NCBI GenBank assembly: GCA_963815535.1
Contig: CAWFGS010000002.1
Span: 186,001-250,000 of the forward strand
DNA length: 64,000 bases
Direction: 5' to 3'
Source of the DNA: CAWFGS01 sp963815535
Lineage (GTDB): Bacteria > Pseudomonadota > Alphaproteobacteria > Sphingomonadales > Sphingomonadaceae
In this document: positions 33,371 to 43,288 of the stretch, in pieces
Position numbering within the stretch: the stretch's first letter is position 1
Layout: the number at the start of each line of letters is the position of its first letter
Made by a program: the position numbers and the translations under genes
The notes under the pieces: model-generated
The model's database searches: none
Seen by the model: only the letters and a program-made list of their open reading frames with translations
What the model was told of the DNA's origin: nothing

Positions 33371-34680
33371 TATCGACGGTTGCCGGTCTTACCGCCAGCA
33401 GGTTTCCGGTGGCCGATTTTGCTGCGCGTGCTTTTGCCCGATGTTTTCGCGGCGGGAGTTCGCTTTGCGGAAACCGGGCTGCCCTTACCCTTCTTCACGC
33501 CGCCCGATTTCTTCGGCCGCCCGATCGCCCGGTCGCGGCCGCCGGTTCCGGCATGGCCGCGCCGCCCGTCGCTGCGATCGTCGCGCCGTTCGCCCCGGCG
33601 TTCCTTGCGGATTTGTTTGGCATGCTGACGCGCGGCCTGTTTCTTCTCGATTTTCGTCGGGGCGGGGCGCGGCTTGGTCAGCGGTTCGGCATTGCTGGCG
33701 GATGGGTCGAAGCCGATCTGCGCCATGCTGCTCGCGAAATGTTCGGGCAAGTTCGCAGTCACGTCCAGCATGTCGCCATCGGGGTGATGCACGATCAGGC
33801 GGCGGGCGTGAAGGTGCATTTTCCGGCTGATGCTGCCGGTCAGAAACGCGTCCTGACCGCCATATTTGCCGTCGCCCACGATGGGATGACCGATCGCCGC
33901 CATATGCACGCGCAACTGATGCGTGCGGCCCGTCAACGGCTCCAACTCTACCCAGCTGCAGCGATTGCCGGCGCGTTCCACCACGCGGTAATTCGTTTTG
34001 GCGAACTGGCCGTTTTCCGCGTCCACGTGCATTTTTTCGCCGTGCGAGCCGGGCTGTTTGCAGATGGGGGCATCCACCGTGCCTTCCGCCAGATCGGGAA
34101 CGCCGACGATCAACGCCCAATAGATCTTCTTCGCCTCCCGCCCGGCGAATTGCTTGGCGAAGAACGCCGCGCTGCCGGGGGTGCGCCCGACGAGCAGAAC
34201 GCCGCTGGTATCTTTATCGAGGCGGTGGACGAGGCGGGGGCGGATGCGTTTGCCGTCCCCTGATACGTTTGCAAAGGCATCCAGCAGCAGATCGACATGG
34301 TGATGCGTGCCGGTACCGCCCTGCGTCGCGAGACCGGCCGGTTTGTTCAAAACTATCGCGGCGCGATCCTGTTCGATCAGCATGGCGTCGGCCTCGGCAA
34401 TCTGGTCCGCCGTCAATTCGCGTCTGACGCGTCCGCCCTGATCGGGGCTGTCGCCGCCGGGTGGGACACGCAATATCTGACCGGTAGCCAGTCGGTCATC
34501 GACCTTCACCCGCGCACCATCGACTCGCAACTGCCCGGTGCGCGCCCAGCGCGAGACGGTCGCGAAGCCGATCTGCGCCAGATTGCGTTTGAACCAGCGA
34601 TCGACACGAATGTCGTTGTCGTCGGCGCGCACGGTGAACTGGCGGACCTGATCGCTGGCATCGGTTTCGGTCTTGGTCAT
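33370..34680 (-). CDS. rluC: Pseudouridine synthase, RluC-like, with long basic C-terminal tail
   Basis: A 436-residue RluA-family enzyme. It has an S4 domain (DRWFKRNLAQIGFATVSRWARTGQLRVDG), catalytic RLVHRLDKDTSGVLLVGRT, and GRTHQLRVHMAAIGHPIVGD. About 110 residues rich in Lys, Arg, Gly and Pro follow the catalytic domain (KIEKKQAARQHAKQIRKERR...). The tail is uncommon in enterobacterial RluC and may add RNA affinity. The start at 34680 overlaps the crcB stop (ATGA). Confidence 0.88.
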   Translation of the reverse strand: MTKTETDASDQVRQFTVRADDNDIRVDRWFKRNLAQIGFATVSRWARTGQLRVDGARVKVDDRLATGQILRVPPGGDSPDQGGRVRRELTADQIAEADAMLIEQDRAAIVLNKPAGLATQGGTGTHHHVDLLLDAFANVSGDGKRIRPRLVHRLDKDTSGVLLVGRTPGSAAFFAKQFAGREAKKIYWALIVGVPDLAEGTVDAPICKQPGSHGEKMHVDAENGQFAKTNYRVVERAGNRCSWVELEPLTGRTHQLRVHMAAIGHPIVGDGKYGGQDAFLTGSISRKMHLHARRLIVHHPDGDMLDVTANLPEHFASSMAQIGFDPSASNAEPLTKPRPAPTKIEKKQAARQHAKQIRKERRGERRDDRSDGRRGHAGTGGRDRAIGRPKKSGGVKKGKGSPVSAKRTPAAKTSGKSTRSKIGHRKPAGGKTGNRR

Positions 34681-35064
34681 GCCAGTTCCCGCATGACGAC
34701 CAGGCCGAGATACAGCCCCACCAGCCCCGCCATTATCGATAGCGCCCGCATATGTCATCGCGACGAGCGGCTGACCGCGTTCGATCAGGTCGATCATTTC
34801 CAGACCGAAGCTGGAAAATGTGGTGAACCCGCCCAGCAATCCGACGCCCAGCAACAGGCGCCAGTGCTCGTTCGCGCCTTCGCCCTGGGCGAGCCATCCG
34901 GCAAGCAAACCCATCGCGGTGCAGCCCAGCACGTTTACGGTCAGAGTGGCCCATGGGAAGGCATCGGCCTGCGGGCCTTGCCAACGCGCCATTCCGCGCC
35001 CGACCTGATGCCGCAACACGGCCCCGACCGCGCCGCCCGCCGCGACGTTCAACGTGGCCGCCAA
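34677..35064 (-). CDS. crcB: Fluoride channel CrcB (one frameshift)
   Basis: Four-helix membrane protein that, as a dual-topology dimer, lets fluoride leave the cell. Motifs are GGAVGAVLRH, ATLTVNVLGCTAMG and GLLGGFTTFSSFGLE. A single-base indel near 34740 moves the frame: the last helix (SIMAGLVGLYLGLVVMREL) is in another frame and ends at the TGA overlapping rluC. The corrected protein is about 128 residues. I looked upstream for a fluoride riboswitch and did not see one. Confidence 0.88.
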
Positions 35065-35350
35065 TGAAGACAGTTGGGGGGGAGCGAGGACATTCGCCGA
35101 TCCTTAGCGGGACATTCCACGCGCGTCATCCCAAGGTAGCCAGAAAGTGGGTCCGCTCGCGCATGCGACCTCCCGCACGAAACGGTCCCTCCACGCCATC
35201 AAACCCTTGCCAAACCCGGCGCCATTGCATAACAGCACGCTGAACGCGGCCGGTCCGGAACGGATTCGGCCAGTTTTTCGTTGTTTACATATATCTACCG
35301 CCGCATCGCCGCGGCTTATACGCCATTCAGTTCGTAAGGTTTTTGAATTT
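35065..35350. other. Intergenic region upstream of rpsU
   Basis: Divergent space between crcB and rpsU. It contains an AT-rich stretch near 35276-35300 (TTTTTCGTTGTTTACATATA) that probably holds the rpsU promoter, though I cannot assign -35 and -10 boxes with confidence. No gene seen. Confidence 0.4.
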
Positions 35351-35581
35351 ATGCAGATCATGGTTCGCGATAACAATGTTGATCAGGCTCTCCGCGCGCT
35401 CAAGAAGAAGCTGCAGCGCGAAGGCGTCTATCGCGAAATGAAGCTGCGCCGCCATTACGAAAAGCCAAGCGAGAAGCGCGCCCGCGACAAGGCCGCTGCC
35501 GTCCGCCGCGCGCGCAAGATGGAACGCAAGCGCCTCGAACGCGACGGCTTGAGACTTCACGCCGTTCGCGAGTGGGCATGA
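35351..35581 (+). CDS. rpsU: 30S ribosomal protein bS21
   Basis: Small-subunit protein, here 76 residues. MQIMVRDNNVDQALRALKKK and REMKLRRHYEKPSEKRARDK are the alphaproteobacterial bS21 signature. The last nine or so residues (RLHAVREWA) do not look like the usual lysine-rich end, so the true stop may be the out-of-frame TGA near 35553, with one base lost. Monocistronic, with its own terminator. Confidence 0.92.
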   Translation: MQIMVRDNNVDQALRALKKKLQREGVYREMKLRRHYEKPSEKRARDKAAAVRRARKMERKRLERDGLRLHAVREWA

Positions 35582-35624
35582 TTGTTCCCATACGCTTGAA
35601 CGCCGCCGAAGCGTTGAGCCATCA

Positions 35625-35655
35625 GGGGCGCGGGGGTAAAACTCCGCGCCTTTCG
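35625..35655 (+). terminator. Intrinsic terminator after rpsU
   Basis: GGCGCGG (35627-35633) pairs with CCGCGCC (35644-35650), followed by TTTCGTGTT. It lies 44 bp after the rpsU stop. Confidence 0.65.
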
Positions 35656-35729
35656 TGTTAACGGGTCCGTCGGTATCTGCCGGACCACCAGACGCATCCG
35701 TGTTGTATTATCATAGGACATCCGTTCGC

Positions 35730-36316
35730 ATGACCGAAATCACCCGCGTTCCCCTGCAACCGATTGCCAAGGGCTCGCTGTTGAAATTGTGGATCGGCAT
35801 CGCCGTTGCCGTCCTGATCGGGGCGGGCATCGCCTGGGCCGCCATTCCCAAGGGTGTGACGGTGGACGTGGTGCAGGCCGGGTACGGGCGGCAGCCCCGG
35901 CGCGCAGGATGTCGTGTTCGTGAAATATGTCGGCAAGCTGGCCGACGGCACCGTGTTCGACGAATCGCAGGAAGTGCCGCTACCCGTCGACGGGTGTGTT
36001 CCCGGAAGGCAATCCACTGCCGCTGGAACGGATGATACCCGGCTTCCGCGAAGGGGCGATGCAGATGCAGAAGGGCGGGCAATACGTCATCAACATTCCT
36101 GCCGAACAGGGTTATGGCGCACAGGCCGAGACGAACCCGCAGACGGGCGAGGAGGTAATCCCCGCCAATTCCGATCTGACATTCGAGGTCGAGCTGATCG
36201 ATTTCATGTCGCATGACCGATTTCGAAAGCCGGTTGCAGGCGCTTCAGCAGATGATGCAGATGCAGCAGGGCGCCGCGCCGTGGCGCAGGCCCCGGCAGC
36301 CCCCGCTGCCACCTGA
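35730..36316 (+). CDS. FKBP-type peptidyl-prolyl isomerase (frameshifted)
   Basis: Membrane-anchored proline isomerase. The N-terminus has one membrane helix (LWIGIAVAVLIGAGIAWAAI). The FKBP domain is recognised from DVVFVKYVGKLADGTVFDES, ERMIPGFREGAMQMQKGGQYVINIP and EVELIDFMS. Frame changes fall near 35890, 35990 and 36210, and once more within the Gln/Met-rich C-terminal tail (ESRLQALQQMMQMQQG). The reconstructed stop is TGA at 36314-36316. gatC starts 20 bp later. Confidence 0.83.
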
Positions 36317-36336
36317 GCGCAATAGGGCGCAGCGAC

Positions 36337-36643
36337 ATGTCCGTGGACAAGGCCACCGTCGCCAAGATCGCGTCGCTGGCGCGGATCGCGATGGGCGATG
36401 CGGAGCTGGAGCGTATGGTCCCGGAACTGTCACAACATCCTTGGGCTGGGTGGAACCACTGGGCGAGGTCGATTGTCAGCGATGTGGAACCGATGACGGC
36501 GGTCATCCCGAACACGCTGCGCCTGCGCGACGACGCGGTCAATGCCGATCCGCTGACCGGCGGCGACCGGCGCGACGAGATGCTGGCCAACGCTCCTGCT
36601 GCGCGAACACGGCTTCTTCGGCGTGCCCAAGGTGATCGAATAA
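36337..36643 (+). CDS. gatC: Asp/Glu-tRNA amidotransferase subunit C (frameshifted)
   Basis: Small subunit that stabilises GatA in the GatCAB complex. MSVDKATVAKIASLARIAM and DVEPMTAVIPNTLRLRDDAV are typical. About 20 residues around 36430-36480 are out of frame, with the flanks back in frame; the expected text there is NILGWVEQLGEV. A further indel near 36600 hides the true end HGFFGVPKVIE. The stop TAA at 36641-36643 overlaps the gatA ATG. Confidence 0.9.
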
Positions 36644-38138
36644 TGACCGACCTTACCGATCTGGGCGTTGCCGCCATCCGCGACGGAGTGCGCGCGGGCG
36701 ATTTCACCGCGCGCGAAGTGGCCGAAGGCGTTCAACGCCAATGTCGCCGCCGGCGCGGCGCTCAACGCGTTCATCGTCGGCACGCCGGAAATCGCGCTTG
36801 CAAGCAGGCGGACCTGGTCGATGCCGACCGCGCTGCGGGCAAGGAACTCGGCAGCGATGGCCGGCGTGCCGATCGGCATGAAGGATCTGTTCTGCACGCG
36901 ACGGCGTGCAGACCACCGCCGCCAGCCATATTCTGGAAGGGTTCGTGCCGCCATACGAAAGCACCGTCAGCCACAATCTGTGGAGCGCGGGCGCAGGCAT
37001 GCTGGGCAAGCTCAACCTCGACCAGTTCGCGATGGGGTCCTCCAACGAAACCAGCCTATTTCGGCAATGTCATCTCGCCCTGGCGGCGACGGCGCGGATG
37101 GCGAACACGCCGATGTCTCCCGGCGGATCGTCGGGCGGCAGCGCGGCCAGCGTCGCGGCGCGGCTGGCCCCCGCCGCAACCGGCACCGACACCGGCGGCT
37201 CGATCCGCCAGCCCGCCGCCTTCACCGGCATTACCGGCATCAAGCCGACCTATGGCCGGTGCAGCCGCTGGGGCGTGGTGGCGTTCGCATCCTCGCTCGA
37301 TCAGGCCGGGCCGATGGCGCATGACGTGCGCGATTGCGCGATCATGCTGGGCGCGATGGCGGGTTTCGATCCGAAGGATTCGACCAGCCTCGACCTGCCG
37401 GTGCCCGATTGGGAAGGGGCGCTGTCAGGCGATCTCACGGGCAAGAAAGTCGGCATTCCGCGCGAATATCGCATGGACGGCATGGACGCGCAGATCGTGG
37501 CAAGCTGGGAACAGGGCAAGGAATGGCTGCACGATGCAGGCGCCGAAGATCGTCGATATCAGCCTGCCGCACACGAAATACGCGCTGCCCGCCTATTACA
37601 TCATCGCGCCCGCCGAAGCGTCCAGCAACCTCGCGCGCTATGACGGCGTGCGCTACGGTTTGCGCGATCTGCCGGAGGGCGCCGGCCTGCAGGACATGTA
37701 CGCCGCCACCCGCGCCGCCGGGTTCGGGGACGAGGTCAAGCGCCGCATCCTGATCGGCACCTATGTGCTGAGCGCCGGCTTCTACGATGCCTATTACACG
37801 CAGGCGCAGAAGGTCCGCACGCTGGTCGCGCGCGATTTCGACGCGGCGTGGAGCGAATGCGACGTGATCCTGGCCCCGACGACGCCGACCGCCAGCTTCC
37901 CGCTCGGCGACAAGAGCGACGATCCGCTGGCGATGTATCTGAACGACGTGTTCGCCGTGCCCGCATCCCTGGCCGGACTTGCCCGCGATGAGCGTGCCGT
38001 GCGGCGCTGAACGGCGATGGCTTGCCGCTCGGTCTGCAGATCATCGGCAAGACGTTCGACGAACAGGGCGTGCTGAACGCCGGGCTGGCGATCGAGGAGC
38101 GCGCCGGGTTTACCGCGAAGCCGGAGAAGTGGTGGTGA
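36643..38138 (+). CDS. gatA: Asp/Glu-tRNA amidotransferase subunit A (heavily frameshifted)
   Basis: Amidase subunit that releases ammonia from glutamine to amidate mischarged tRNA. The pieces are unmistakable: AGVPIGMKDLFC with the catalytic Lys, SPGGSSGGSAASVAARLAPA with the cis-Ser, TGTDTGGSIRQPAAFTG with the nucleophile Ser, and VKRRILIGTYVLSAGFYDAYY. At least eight single-base indels occur, mainly at 36720-37080, 37530-37560 and 37990. One example is an extra G at about 38008, before CTGAACGGCGATGG. The final segment NGDGLPLGLQIIGKTFDEQG leads to the TGA at 38136-38138. All three gat genes are damaged in the same patch. Confidence 0.92.
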
Positions 38139-38409
38139 GCTGAACGTTTCGGTCTGGCATGCATTCCCAGCCAGTGCTGGCGATCGCGCGATCGGTGCCG
38201 CATGCTGAACGATTCACTCAGCCTCGCTGGTATGCGGTCGGCGAGGTGTCGTATGAGCTATGTGAATGGCGCAAATACTGATGTCAGACGTTCGAATCTA
38301 ACCTTGATTGGCGTAGGTCTATTCACATGTTGCTCTTGAAGCAGCCTGGTTTGACTGAGGAAGCTACGATGGCAAAGCTGATGACTGTTGGCAACATAGG
38401 ATACAGAAC
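38139..38409 (+). other. Spacer between gatA and gatB
   Basis: About 270 bp, clearly lower in GC than its surroundings. It holds no gene I can support; the longest short frame, from ATG 38252, gives 28 residues and matches nothing I recognise. The size is unusual for a gat operon, where the genes often follow closely. Confidence 0.4.
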
Positions 38410-39917
38410 ATGACTAACTACCGCATCCAGGGCGCAACGGGCGAATGGGAGGTCGTGATCGGCCTCGAGGTCCACGCGCAGGTCACCAGCGCAGTCCAAG
38501 CTGTTCTCCGGCGCGGACACCGACTTTCGGGGCGGAGCCGAACACGCAGGTCAGCCTGGTCGATGCGGCGATGCCCGGGATGCTGCCGGTGCCCAATGCG
38601 CGAATGCGTCCGCCAGGCGGTGCGCACCGGCATGGCGATCGAGGCGCAGATCAACACCTATTCGCGGTTCGACCGGAAGAATTACTTCTACGCCGATCTG
38701 CCGCAGGGCTACCAGATTTCGCCAGCTCTACCACCCCATCGTGGGCGAGGGGCAGCTGACTGATCGAGGCGGACGAGAAGGCCGGCATTCCCGCCGACAA
38801 GATCATCGGGATCGAGCGCATCCATATCGAACAGGATGCGGGCAAGCTGATGCACGATCAGCATCCGACCATGTCCTATGTCGATCTCAACCGCTGCGGC
38901 GTGGCGCTGATGGAAATCGTTTCCAAGCCGGACATGACCTCGCCCGCGGAAGCCGGGGCCTATGTGCGCAAGCTGCGCTCGATCCTGCGCTATGTCGGAT
39001 CGTGCGACGGCAATATGGAACAGGGCTCGATGCGCGCCGACGTCAACGTGTCGGTGCGCAAGGTCGGCGACACGGAACTGGGCACGCGCACCGAAACGAA
39101 GAACGTCAATTCGGTCCGCTTCGTCATGGCGGTGATCGAGCAGGAAGCGCGCCGCCAGGTCGATCTGATCGAGGATGGCGGCACCGTGGTTCAGGAAACG
39201 CGCCTGTACGATCCCGACCGCAACGAAACGCGGTCGATGCGGTCGCAAGGAAGACGCGCATGATTATCGCTATTTCCCCGATCCCGATCTGCTGCCGCTG
39301 GAACTGGAGGATGAGTTCCTGACGGAATGCCGCGCCAGCCTGCCCGAACTGCCCGATGCCAAGCGCGCGCGCTACACCGAGCGAGCTGGGCCTGACCGAT
39401 TACAACGCCGCGCAGTCTGACGGCGGAGGTGGAAACCTTTGCGCCGGTTCGAAACGCTGCTGGCCGACACCGCCGAGCGCTCGGCAAACCGGAAGCGAAG
39501 GTCGCGACGCAGGTCGCCAACTGGACCATGTCCGATCGCGCCCGGCGTGATCAAATCGCTGGGCGACGAGGCGAAGCTGGAACACGCCACGGCCGAAGCG
39601 CAAGCCGCGATCCTGCAAATGCAGGGCGCGGCGAGATCTCCGGCAGCCAGGCCAAGGAAATCTACGAGATCGTCCTCAAGACCGGCCGCGATCCGGCGGA
39701 AATCGCCGAGACCGAAGGGCTGAAGCAGCAATCCGACACCGGCGCGATCGAAGCGGAGATCGACAAGGTCCTCGCCGCCAATCAGGACAAGGTCGAGCAG
39801 TATCGCGGCGGCAAGGACAAGCTGTTCGGCTTCTTCGTCGGCCAGACGATGAAGGCGATGCAGGGCAAGGCCAACCCGCAGGTGGTGAACGAATTGCTGA
39901 AGGCCAAGCTGGGCTGA
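38410..39917 (+). CDS. gatB: Asp/Glu-tRNA amidotransferase subunit B (heavily frameshifted)
   Basis: Subunit that binds tRNA and phosphorylates the mischarged amino acid. WEVVIGLEVHAQV at the start, FDRKNYFYADLPQGYQIS, SMRADVNVSVRK, TRTETKNVNSVRFV and DAHDYRYFPDPDLLPL are all typical, as is the C-terminal tail domain (GFFVGQTMKAMQGKANPQVVNELL). Frame changes fall near 38490, 38600, 38720, 38755, 39245, 39380, 39480 and 39630. Several are plain insertions, for instance the extra C in ATTTCGCCAGCTC near 38722. The stop TGA is at 39915-39917. Confidence 0.92.
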
Positions 39918-39949
39918 ACGCGCACCCGTCGGACCGAACGCCAAATGAA

Positions 39950-39986
39950 AAGGCCGCCGGAATCGCTTCCGGCGGCCCTTTCTTTA
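39950..39986 (+). terminator. Intrinsic terminator after gatB
   Basis: GGCCGCCGGAA / TTCCGGCGGCC (39952-39962 with 39967-39977), tetraloop TCGC, followed by CTTTCTTTAA. It may also end transcription of the convergent small gene at 40002, since A-rich sequence lies on the other side. Confidence 0.85.
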
Positions 39987-40001
39987 AGTCGGGACTGACG
40001 A

Positions 40002-40309
40002 TCAGCCCTGACGTTCGCCGGTCATCGCCATCGAGCCGAACGCGCCGGCATTGACGTTGCCGGTCAGCTGGTCGCCGTCGACGGTCGCTTCGCAATCGAG
40101 CGTCATCGGCATGGGCACGGTCATGTTCATCTTCCAGCTCAGCTTGTCGCCGTCGATCGTTGCCGTTTTCGACTTCCATGCGAGCCCATCGATCCCTGGT
40201 TCGTGCCGGTGAAGGTCTTGCCATCGTCGCCGGGAACGACGGTGAAGGTGCTTTTCTGGTCGCCCATCGGGCTCTTGGTTACGCAATCATAGGTTCCAGC
40301 TACGGACAT
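40002..40309 (-). CDS. Small protein of unknown function (one frameshift)
   Basis: About 100 residues after correction. The start ATG at 40309 has AAGGAG nine bases upstream and gives MSVAGTYDCVTKSPMGDQKS; the frame then moves near 40180 and ends TVDGDQLTGNVNAGAFGSMA. It reads as two or three beta-meander repeats (D-G-x-T-F-T-G-T-N, D-G-D-K-L-S-W), as in small lipid-binding-like or immunity-like folds. No signal peptide. I do not recognise the family. It overlaps the end of the M16 protease gene by 23 bp. Confidence 0.6.
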
Positions 40310-43217
40310 TCGTATTCTCCTTGAAAGTTTCGATATTCAGTTTGCGGATGCCGCCGCGTTCCTCCACGGGCAGGCCGAGCGCGTCAAGCTGTGGGCGCAC
40401 TTTTTCGGCATCGCCGACGATGACCCACACGAACTCGTTCACATCGACTGCGGCCCGCACGGCTGCATCGAGGCTGTCTTGCGTCTGTGCGCGATACCGG
40501 TTGGCCAGCGTTTCGTAATAATCGTCGCCGCGTTCGAACAGGGCGTTGGTCTGCATCGCGCGCAGCACCGCAGCGGCGATGTTTCGAACTGGCCCGGCAA
40601 TTCGCCGATTTCGGCAGTGACGATCCGTGTCAGTTCGTCCTGCTGTGACGCCGTTATCGCCCAGGAAGTCCGACGTTTCGCGGATCAGTTCGGCCAGCGC
40701 GTCGCCGGTCCGGTCGGCCTGAACCGGGGCCGCCACCTGATAGGCGACGGCGTTTTCGTTGATCGACGGACCACCGCGCACGCCGTAGCTCCAGCCCTTC
40801 GTTTCACGCAGATTCATGTTCAGTCGCGCGAGGAAATTGCCGCCCAGCGCATTGTTGGCGTTGGTCAGATCGATGATGGCATCGTCCTGTCCCCGTGCCG
40901 GTGTCAGCACTCCGCCCAGAATATAGGATTGCGGCGAATTGGGCCGGTTGATCAGAATGATCCGGCTGCTTTGCGGCGGCGTCGGCATCGCGGCGAAGTT
41001 CTTCACCCCCTTCGCCGTTGCGGGGCCTGCCAGTCGCCGAAACGTCGCGTTCAGCGCAGGCAGGAGTTCGGCCAGGCTGCGATCCGATACCACGAAGATT
41101 TCCGCCATTGTCGGGGCGGATCCAGCTGTCCTTGAACGCCGACGAGATCGTCGCGCGTGATGGCCGTCAGCGATTCGCACCGTCCCGCTCGACGGGCCGC
41201 CATAGGGCGTGGTTTCGCCGTAGATCAGCGGCGTCAGCGCACGCGCTGGCCGATGCTGGAGGGGGTCCGCAATTGCTGTTCCACGCCGGTTATCTGCTGC
41301 GCGCGAACCCGCTCGATCTCAGCCGGAGCCAAAGCGGGATTGCGGATGATGTCGGCCACCAGGTCCATCGACGGGGCCAGATTTGGCGGACAGTGCGGTC
41401 AGAGTGAAGGTCGAACGGTCGAGTGCCGCCGCCGGTGGTGATCGAAGCGCCCAGCCGTTCGCGCGTTTCGGCGATCTGTTGCGAGGTCAGCGTGGTCGTC
41501 CCTTCGTCGAACAGCCCCAGCGCCAATGATTCCAGGCCGCGTTTGTCCACCGGATCGGCAGCGGATCCGGCGTTGAAGGATACCGCCACGCGCGTCACCG
41601 GCACGGCATCGCGCTGCGCGTAATGGACCAGCATGCCGTTGTTCAGCGTCGTATGTTCGACGTCGGGAAAGTCCAGTTCCGCAGCCGACCGCGATGGGCG
41701 GGGCGGCGCGCTCTGTGGTTACGGTCAGCGCATCGTCCGCAGGCGCGTCATCGGCTGCAGCGCCCGCCGACCGATGCGGCTTCTTCGTAGGACGCGTCGC
41801 GTTCGCCCGGTTCCAGAACGATGGTCAGCGCAGGTTTGGTCATCCAGCGCTGCATGGCGGATTGCACGTCCGCGGGGGTCAGGGTGGCGAGCACTTCCAG
41901 CTGCTTGGCGTAGAAATCGGGATCGCCGGTAAAGACCTGCCCTTCCGCCAGGGTGACGGCCTTACCGCCGAAACCGCCGACCTGTTCCAGCCCGCGAATG
42001 GTGTCCGCCACCTGCTCGGTCGCGACGCGGCGCACTTCGTCCTGCGGTCGGACCTTGCGCGATATATTCCGCGATCAGTTCGTCGAGCCGCGCCTCCAGC
42101 ACTGCCGGATCGACGCCCGGCGCGGCGGTGGCGCCGACGTTCAATATGCCGACCCGCTGGAACGCGAAGTTCCCCGCCGATACGCTGACGGCCAGTTTCT
42201 CGTCGCGAACCAGCGTCTGGTCGAGCCGGCTGGACGACAGGCCGCCCAGCGACGCTGGCGCCCACGGTCAGCGCCGTCAGTTCTTCGTCCAGAATGCCCG
42301 GCACGGACCAGTATTTGCTGAAATGTTCGTCGCCGCGACCTGATCGGTCATGACGGTCCGGACATCTTCCGCCAGTTCGGTTACCGGCGCGGCGGCGGGC
42401 GTGTTGACCGGACCGCGCGCGATTGCGCCGAAATAGCGTTCGACCAATGGCCGCGCTTCTGCGCGGAGAGATATCGCCGGCCAGCACCAGCGTCGCGTTG
42501 TTGGGGCCGTATTTGTCGCGGAACCAGCCGCGCACGTCGTCCATCGATGCCGCATCGAGATCGGCCATCGAACCGATCGGCGTGTGGTCGTATGGATGCC
42601 CTTCGGGATAGAGCGTTTTTACGATTTCGTAGAACACCAGTCCACCGGGCTGGTTGTCGCCCTGGCGCTTTTCGTTCTGGACCACGCCGCGCTGATTATC
42701 GAGCTTGCCCTGCGTGACCGCGCCCAGCAGGTAGCCCATACGGTCGCTTTCCAGCCACAGCGCCCGTTCCAGCGCGCCGCGCGGCACGGTCTGAAAATAA
42801 TTGGTCCGGTCGAAATTGGTCGTGCCGTTGTAATCGGTCGCGCCCATTTCCTGCAGATATTGGAAGTAATCGTTCGGTGCGTTCTCGCTGCCGTTGAACA
42901 TCAGATGTTCGAACAGATGGGCGAAGCCGGATTGCCCCTCCGGCTCGTCCTTGCTGCCGACATTGTACCACACGGCCACGCCGACGATCGGGGCCTTGCG
43001 ATCGGTGTGGACGATGACGTTGAGGCCGTTGTCGAGCACGAACTGTTCGTATGGGATATCGACTTCATCGATCAGGGATGAAAGCTGCGCCGGTTCCACC
43101 GCCATCGCTTGCGTCGCCGCGTCGTTTGCCGATGCCACGCGTGACAGGTGCGGTCTGCGAACACGCCGCGAGGGCGAGGGCGGAAAGGCTGGTGGTCAAG
43201 GCCAATTGGAAACGCAT
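40287..43217 (-). CDS. M16-family zinc protease, two-domain lipoprotein (heavily frameshifted)
   Basis: A processing-peptidase-like protein of about 970 residues. The start at 43217 gives a signal peptide with lipobox LAAC. The first M16 domain carries the inverted zinc site HLFEH in SGFAHLFEHLMFNGSENAP. The second, inactive half is seen in YAQRDAVPVTRVAVSFNAGS and LGGNFLARLNMNLRETKGWSYG. At least seven indels occur, among others near 43140, 42470, 42330, 42050, 41700, 41400, 41150 and 40590. Related paired-domain M16 proteins degrade peptides in the periplasm. The final residues overlap the start of the next gene. Confidence 0.86.
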
Positions 43218-43288
43218 GATAATCCCCTGATATTCAAACCGAATGCAGACGATATCTCACCGCCGCGCCCGTGCCTGTCAACAATCCA

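Noticed and set aside
33370..35064. A CrcB-RluC fusion protein
   Set aside because: The continuous frame arises only because an indel near 34740 removes the crcB stop. In the other frame crcB finishes normally with an ATGA overlap to rluC.
35065..35120. Fluoride riboswitch upstream of crcB
   Set aside because: I looked for the conserved core on the minus strand and did not find it.
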